NCBI GenBank assembly: GCA_017652345.1
Contig: JAGCBE010000222.1
Coordinates: forward strand, 1-24,594
Direction: 5' to 3'
Length of the DNA: 24,594 nucleotides
Source of the DNA: Methanobrevibacter sp.
GTDB lineage: Archaea; Methanobacteriota; Methanobacteria; Methanobacteriales; Methanobacteriaceae
The notes under the pieces are model-generated. The model made no database searches and was not told the origin of the DNA. It was given only the letters and a program-made list of their open reading frames with translations. The position numbers and the translations under genes were made by a program. Shown here in pieces: positions 20,401 through 24,594 of the stretch (position 1 is the stretch's first letter; each line of letters starts with the position of its first letter).

Positions 20401-23400
20401 ATAATATGAATATATTATGACAAATAAATTCTGTTAATTCAATTGATGATATTATAGTTAAATTACATACTAACGATTTAATATCAACAATGGGTATTAA
20501 TGCTGATGCTACTTCAGTTAATAAAGCTAGAGACGCTATATATGATTGGATTAGATGAAGCGTTAAGACTGATAAAGAAGCTAAACAAATAGCACAAGAC
20601 TTTATATGAGACCCATTAGGAACTTGAGCTGCTTATAAGTTATTAGCTAATACTAGAGCTGCTTATAGATTTGCAAAGTACTGACTATTAAGTCCAGTAT
20701 CATGAGCTATAATGTATGCCAACTCAGCCATATTGTGAAATATGTTATTACAGTGAAAGAAGAAATGACTTGAATGATATTTAAAAAATAGCGTTTTCGA
20801 TGAGATAACTTGACTAGACAATGTATTATCGTTCTTAAATAGAGGAGACGACTTAATAACAAATTCATGAAGTGATATAGAAAATAAATGATTGTTCGTT
20901 AATAAGATGTTAAATAGTATAGTTAATACTGTTACTAAGAAATGAACTAAAGCTAATCAAGTATTATCTACAATAGTTAACTGAGGTTACCATTCATTAT
21001 ATGACTTGTGGCATCAGTGAGAAGTTAGAAAGTATGCATTTGCACAAGCGCTGAAACAAAATAGAGTTTACGAAAGCCAATTACCTGCGTTATTAGAATT
21101 GCTACAATCTTGAAAGATTATGGATAATCCAAAGACATCAGTATTGTGGAGTAACATAATGGCTAAGACTGAAGAGAATTATGCTAGGTTCTTCACTAAT
21201 GCATCAACGTCTTCATTGTCAAGACATAAACGAAGTAGGCTACGAGGTTTCAACTTCTTACAATGATACGTTATTAATCGTACAGACGAAATGATGTTAT
21301 GAATGAGGAAGTGGAGAGACTTTGTTAATCAAGCTTGAGGATTTAAGAATATGACATGGGATGATATTACTAGACATTTAGCAGAAGATAATGTAGAATT
21401 GAAATCATTCATGAACAACATAATACTTTCAGCTAAGATGGCATATTATCTAGATAAAGCCGCAGATGCAGACTGAACTGAAGCACAGAATATTAGAGCA
21501 TACTTTATAGATACTAACGATTATCTGTCTTCGCTAGATACAGTATGGTTTATGCGTCTATTGAAAGCTCCATTAGAATGAGTATGAGCATATAAGACAT
21601 ATTCAGAGTGGGCTTGAGAAGAAGCAGATATGTGGTGATGATTAAAAGTATGAGTATATGAAAGTTTCGCGGAAGTATGTAGGCAATTCTTTAGAGAAGG
21701 TAAGTTCCTAAGTGCAGTACTTAATCCAGTAATTGCAGCGATGCAGACATGAGATATTGACTTTGCTAGTACTGTAGCTTGAGTTGAATGGGAAAAAATG
21801 GCTAACTCACTATGACGTTTCGGTTTAGTAGAATGAATGGAAAAATACTGATTAGAAGACTTTAGTGAGGATAGTGATATCATATGACAAGTATTATTAA
21901 ATACAGATAGAAGTACTAAAGTAGGTAAAGAGACTGATGATTTATATGATATATCTAGAGTTGATAGCATAATAAATGACCCAAGTTATGCAGCAGTAAC
22001 AACTATTGGATACTTGCCATTGATATGAGAATTAATAAAGAGCGCAACTAATAACTGATGATTTAACTTCAGCGAAGCTAAATATAAGAAGTTAATGAAT
22101 ATGGTAGAGAATGATGCTGACTTAAAGAAGCTATATAAGTGAGAATTAGATGTATCATTATATAGTGATGAGGCAATTAATAGGCTATGGACAGACTTCA
22201 CGTCATTCAATTATCCATATAAAAATATGAAATCAGCATGAATACACGATGTATGAAGTATGTTCCAATGAAAAGATAGTACATTAAATAGCATGAAAGA
22301 AGATGTATTCGTTCAGAATATATGTGAAAAAATGAATATAGATATAGAAACATTCCATAAACTTATTACTGAAAACTGAAATGCTAATGCTAAGACTACT
22401 GGTAAATTAAAAGTAATAGCTGCAGCTGAAGCTGCTGAACCAGGAAGCTGAAAAATAGTTCTATGATATATGATGGCTAATGCATTATATGAATTAGAGA
22501 AAGAAGTAAGCTGAATGGATTATCCTAGCAACGCAGACTTCACTGATGAACAGATGAACTATATGAAGAAAGTAATACTAAATCAATACTGAAATGAAAT
22601 GTTTACAGCTGATAAAGCTAGTTGGTATAAAGCAGTTAGAGAATTAGTTAGCATAAAGGAACCAGATGTATTTAATACATTATATAAGAACGAGACGTTA
22701 AATAGTTATTTATGAAGTTTAGGTTTCTTAGATATGCTTATGCGAGATGCGGCAAATAAATGAGATGTTAATGCGAAGTATATTAAGAACGTATTCTCTG
22801 TTATAAGTAAATATATGATAAATCCAGAGGCTAGATGAAAAGCTATTGAACATGAGTTCTGAGTTATAAGTGAATTAAATACCACTCAGTCAGTCAAGAA
22901 TATGGCTATGGAATGAATACTTGCTGGTAATATAGATTATTATAATCAAATTAAAAACAATCCAACATTGTCAGTATTATATAAAGATGTATTAGATAGT
23001 TTCGAACATAGAATATGGTGAGTTATGGATAATGTTGATATACAAAATGATAGTATGAAAAGACAATGAAATAAAAAATACACACCATATACATCACAAT
23101 ATTGAAATGACAATAAGAAAGTTGACGATGATTTAAAAAACAAAGTAGGAAAATATTATAATCCCTTGACTTGAAAGTGAAAATCATTATCATCAGCACC
23201 AGTGTATAAACATACACAAAGTGCAACTCCAGAAAAATGAACTTTAGATTGGTATTGGAAATATTATGAAGAACTTATCAAAGACTACTCAGATAAATTG
23301 GTGAAGTCAGAGTGAAAGAAATATCCAGCAGAATGAATTGAAAACATCACATTCAAAACAGGAAGCAATAACAGGTGAAGTATTAAATGACAACAGCTTA

Positions 23401-23471
23401 CATTCCCAAAGCACAAGTCTAAGCAATATAGAACCAACGTGATTAGCAACCTCCCAGGAAGCCACTGATAG
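11418..23471 (+). CDS. Giant 4017-residue polyvalent-type virion protein with zincin motif
   Basis: One frame of 4017 codons, uninterrupted by TAA or TAG, ending TGA-TAG (Gly then stop). It has roughly one TGA per 15-20 codons, far more than GGN. The N-terminus is Gln/Thr-rich and disordered. Residues ~355-405 are small and hydrophobic (GSIVDAAPTIGPMALDIIFG). HELTH at residues 1359-1363, after NTNLASSIIV, is a zinc-metallopeptidase signature. Long stretches are charged helices. Around 3085-3112 there is another hydrophobic segment (YGLLSPVSGAIMYANSAILG), followed by a basic part (RHKRSRLRGF). The C-terminus is Pro/Lys/Gly-rich. Giant multi-domain proteins of this kind are packaged in virions and injected with the DNA, where domains modify host targets. 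The polyvalent role is inferred from size, mixed domains and the TerS neighbour. Minus-strand open stretches here are shadows. Confidence 0.8.
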
Positions 23472-23697
23472 TATGGCAGTGGCCCTGCAGGAGGCAGGGA
23501 TAACTGATAATGTTGTTGCTGACAAACTTAAAGAAATAATGGATGAAGCTTTTACTAGTACACCGGATTGACAAATAATACCAGACTATAAAACTATGCT
23601 GGATTGTATTAAGGTATACTTAAAGATGAAAAGTAATAAGCCTGATACGCAAATTAATATAGCAAATATATTTGGGTGAAAGGGCTGAGATTTATAA
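23266..23697 (+). CDS. Putative terminase small subunit (TerS-like), overlapping the giant gene
   Basis: A frame open from 23248 to TAA 23695-23697. Residues from TSQEATDSMAVALQEAGITD through DNVVADKLKEIMDEAFTS and PDYKTMLDCIKVYLKMK resemble phage TerS proteins: a helix-turn-helix, a degenerate 'acidic target plus pDh.tRl' segment and a short Gly-rich end (IFGGKGGDL). TerS binds the packaging site and loads the terminase. The longest start is ATG 23266 (143 residues), giving a 206-nt overlap with the giant gene in another frame; the shorter start at 23473 gives 74 residues and no overlap but would cut into the first TerS-like helix. The extra N-terminal segment is polar, Ser/Gln/Asn-rich. I favour the long form with modest confidence; the C-terminal part is firm as a gene. 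Confidence 0.5.
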
Positions 23698-23711
23698 TTT
23701 GTAATTGAATA

Positions 23712-23849
23712 ATGGAAAAGGAAATATTAAACGATAAAGAGAGTATATGTAAATATAAGTTATACTCTGAAGAATGTAAGGAATGTTTATTTAAAACATT
23801 GTGTGAACAAAACATTTTATATATTAATGATAATAAAAATGGCTTGTAA
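23712..23849 (+). CDS. Tiny four-cysteine protein (45 aa)
   Basis: A 45-residue frame from ATG 23712 with Cys13, Cys22, Cys25 and Cys31. The C-x2-C-x5-C part (CKECLFKTLC) has the same spacing as the Fe-S motif at the end of the Cas4-like nuclease in this window (CFFCALRKQC). It could bind an Fe-S cluster or zinc. No TGA codons. It overlaps the 14-codon frame after it by 11 nt. Function unknown. Confidence 0.55.
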   Translation: MEKEILNDKESICKYKLYSEECKECLFKTLCEQNILYINDNKNGL

Positions 23850-23883
23850 AAAAGGTTGTGGTAAATGAGGTAAACGTAAATAG
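23839..23883 (+). CDS. Possible 14-residue Cys/Lys/Gly peptide
   Basis: ATG 23839 to TAG 23881-23883 gives MACKKGCGKGGKRK, one Gly from TGA. Tiny basic Cys-containing frames of this type occur in phages, and the position, overlapping the previous gene and abutting the RNA, fits tight packing. It is too short to prove as a gene. Confidence 0.25.
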
Positions 23884-23885
23884 TT

Positions 23886-24168
23886 TATAGTCGGTAGGTA
23901 GCAGTAAATTCCTATGAGAACATAGGTGCTACAATAGCAACTACAACTCGAGCAATGTAGTTGGCACGTGCTGATGTATAGGTTAAACGGCCATTAAATA
24001 CTTGGCTGCTATACACACTCTGGTCGCCTCGGCGTGCGAAAGACAATGGTGACGTTGTCGAGGTTAATGCTCATCCTGTATATGGGAGCCGGTCATAACG
24101 GTGTCGTGTATACTATAAAAGCATACGGGGCCTAACACCAACAGTTTAGCTGAGAAGAAGGCCCTATA
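23886..24168 (+). ncRNA. Large structured RNA joined to a tRNA, class unknown
   Basis: A ~285-base stretch without a gene, far richer in G and C than the rest of the window, and full of helices. These are: GTAGCA/TGCTAC around CCTATG-AGAA-CATAGG (23898-23932); CAACTACA/TGTAGTTG (23938-23963); TGTATAG/CTATACA (23975-24015) enclosing CGGCCA/TGGCTG; CCTC/GAGG (24027-24063) enclosing GACAATG-GTGA-CGTTGTC with a GNRA loop; CCTGTAT/ATACGGG (24075-24129); GGCC/GGCC (24129-24163). TATAG (23886-23890) and CTATA (24164-24168) can close the whole domain one base before the tRNA. RNase P cutting at the tRNA 5' end would release it. Large ornate phage RNAs (GOLLD, ROOL) also sit beside tRNAs; no specific family was recognised, and RNase P RNA and tmRNA signatures are absent. 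Confidence 0.7.
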
Positions 24169-24169
24169 T

Positions 24170-24245
24170 AGCGGAGAGGAGATATGGTATTCTTACGTGT
24201 CTCATAAGCACGTCGTTCCTGGTTCAAATCCAGGCTCCGCTACCA
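24170..24245 (+). tRNA. tRNA with CAT anticodon (elongator Met, or Ile2), CCA encoded
   Basis: A full cloverleaf: acceptor AGCGGAG/CTCCGCT (24170-24176 with 24235-24241), D-arm GAGA-TATGGTAT-TCTT, anticodon arm CGTGT-CTCATAA-GCACG with anticodon CAT at 24203-24205, a 5-base variable loop, T-arm CCTGG-TTCAAAT-CCAGG, discriminator A and an encoded CCA. The A1-U72 pair and lack of a GGG/CCC anticodon stem argue against an initiator. CAT can also be tRNA-Ile2 after lysidine modification; this cannot be decided here. Position 8 is A and position 14 appears to be T, the reverse of the usual U8-A14. Confidence 0.93.
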
Positions 24246-24261
24246 TTTATATTATATACTA
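24246..24261 (+). promoter_or_regulatory. Promoter-like stretch before the glutaredoxin gene
   Basis: TTTATATTATATACTA follows the tRNA directly and ends 6 nt before the ATG at 24268, like the other copies of the AT-rich motif. Agreement with the consensus is partial. Confidence 0.4.
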
Positions 24262-24267
24262 TCAACT

Positions 24268-24525
24268 ATGGAAGAAATTAAAGTAACACTGTATACTACA
24301 GAGGATTGTAGTAAATGTAAAATGTTAAAACAATTACTGGAAAGTAAACACATTGAGTTTAGAGACTTAAACGCTATTGATAACTATGAAAGCGTTAAGG
24401 ACAGTTGATTTATGTCTGCTCCAATTATAAAGTTTGAAAGAGAAGGAAGTGAGGATATGTGGTTTGGAGATATGCAAGACTTTATAAGTTACTTAGAAAA
24501 TAATGGCATTTGAGTTCAAGAATAG
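24268..24525 (+). CDS. Glutaredoxin / NrdH-like thiol-disulfide protein
   Basis: An 85-residue thioredoxin-fold protein of glutaredoxin size. It begins with the strand IKVTLYTTEDCSKC with the redox pair Cys14-x-x-Cys17, followed by helix MLKQLLESKHIEF and the strand FRDLNAID. The cis-Pro motif SAPIIKF has Pro51; an acidic helix closes it. TGA encodes Gly46. Phage glutaredoxins supply electrons to ribonucleotide reductase, so a reductase gene might lie nearby outside the window. It is preceded by tRNA and overlaps the next gene by 23 nt. Confidence 0.85.
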
Positions 24526-24594
24526 TTATAAGAGCGAAAAAGATTTTCAGACGGACTATATTAAATGGTTAAAAGAAAATGGTTTCTGGGTATA
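24503..24594 (+). CDS. N-terminal part of an unknown protein, possibly a VRR-NUC/PD-(D/E)XK nuclease
   Basis: A frame beginning at ATG 24503, inside the glutaredoxin gene, runs off the window edge after 30 codons (MAFEFKNSYKSEKDFQTDYI, then KWLKENGFWVY). An initial Glu-containing helix followed by 'G-x-W-V-Y' is how many VRR-NUC or resolvase-type nuclease domains start (E...Q..I..yL...G..v.k). Only the first helix and strand are visible, so the assignment is tentative. Confidence 0.35.
   Translation, partial: MAFEFKNSYKSEKDFQTDYIKWLKENGFWV

Noticed and set aside
23886..24168. RNase P RNA or tmRNA
   Set aside because: The conserved core sequences of RNase P RNA and a tag frame for tmRNA are not visible; the downstream T-arm belongs to the complete CAT tRNA.
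1..24594. Code 4 (TGA = Trp, Mycoplasma-type)
   Set aside because: TGA occurs at conserved Gly positions such as Walker A and the AEP glycine run; Trp there would be incompatible with function.

Overview
This window reads as part of a double-stranded DNA phage, or a prophage segment, of a bacterium that uses genetic code 25, in which TGA means glycine (Absconditabacteria/SR1 or Gracilibacteria). All supported genes lie on the + strand, packed head to tail, in AT-rich DNA. Read with TGA as a stop, the window breaks into short open frames. Read with only TAA and TAG as stops, it resolves into about 30 genes with 1-35 nt overlaps. In-frame TGA falls where conserved glycines belong: the Walker A loop and the glycine run of the primase-helicase, the ERF recombinase core, and a DUF4177-like protein. 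TGG is still used for Trp.

Layout. (1) 1-2403: a partial gene, small proteins, an ERF-family annealing protein (634-1209), an exported lytic-transglycosylase-like protein (1301-1870), and a terminator. (2) 2404-2656: no gene, but a structured RNA with a perfect tRNA-type T-arm. (3) 2657-7557: a Cas4/RecB-like Fe-S nuclease, small membrane proteins, an SPFH/prohibitin-like protein and a run of small unknown proteins. (4) 7595-11377: an SSB-like protein, a terminator, a 916-residue primase (AEP)-helicase, and a protein with a sigma-region-4-like helix-turn-helix. (5) 11418-23471: one 4017-residue gene, half of the window, whose product carries an HELTH zinc-peptidase motif and resembles giant polyvalent virion proteins. 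(6) 23266-24594: a TerS-like gene overlapping the giant gene's end by about 200 nt, a tiny four-cysteine protein, an unusually GC-rich structured RNA of about 285 nt joined to a CAT-anticodon tRNA, a glutaredoxin and the start of another gene.

How it fits together. ERF protein, Cas4-like nuclease, SSB-like protein and primase-helicase would form a replication and recombination module. The giant protein and TerS belong to virion assembly and packaging. The lytic-enzyme-like and small membrane proteins may act on the envelope. A 20-nt AT-rich motif (consensus near TTTTATATTATTACTAATAT) sits 3-6 nt before several start codons and probably marks promoters for leaderless or nearly leaderless mRNAs. 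I saw no convincing Shine-Dalgarno sequences.

Limits: no database search was run. Family calls rest on motifs read by eye, and many small proteins are not recognised.
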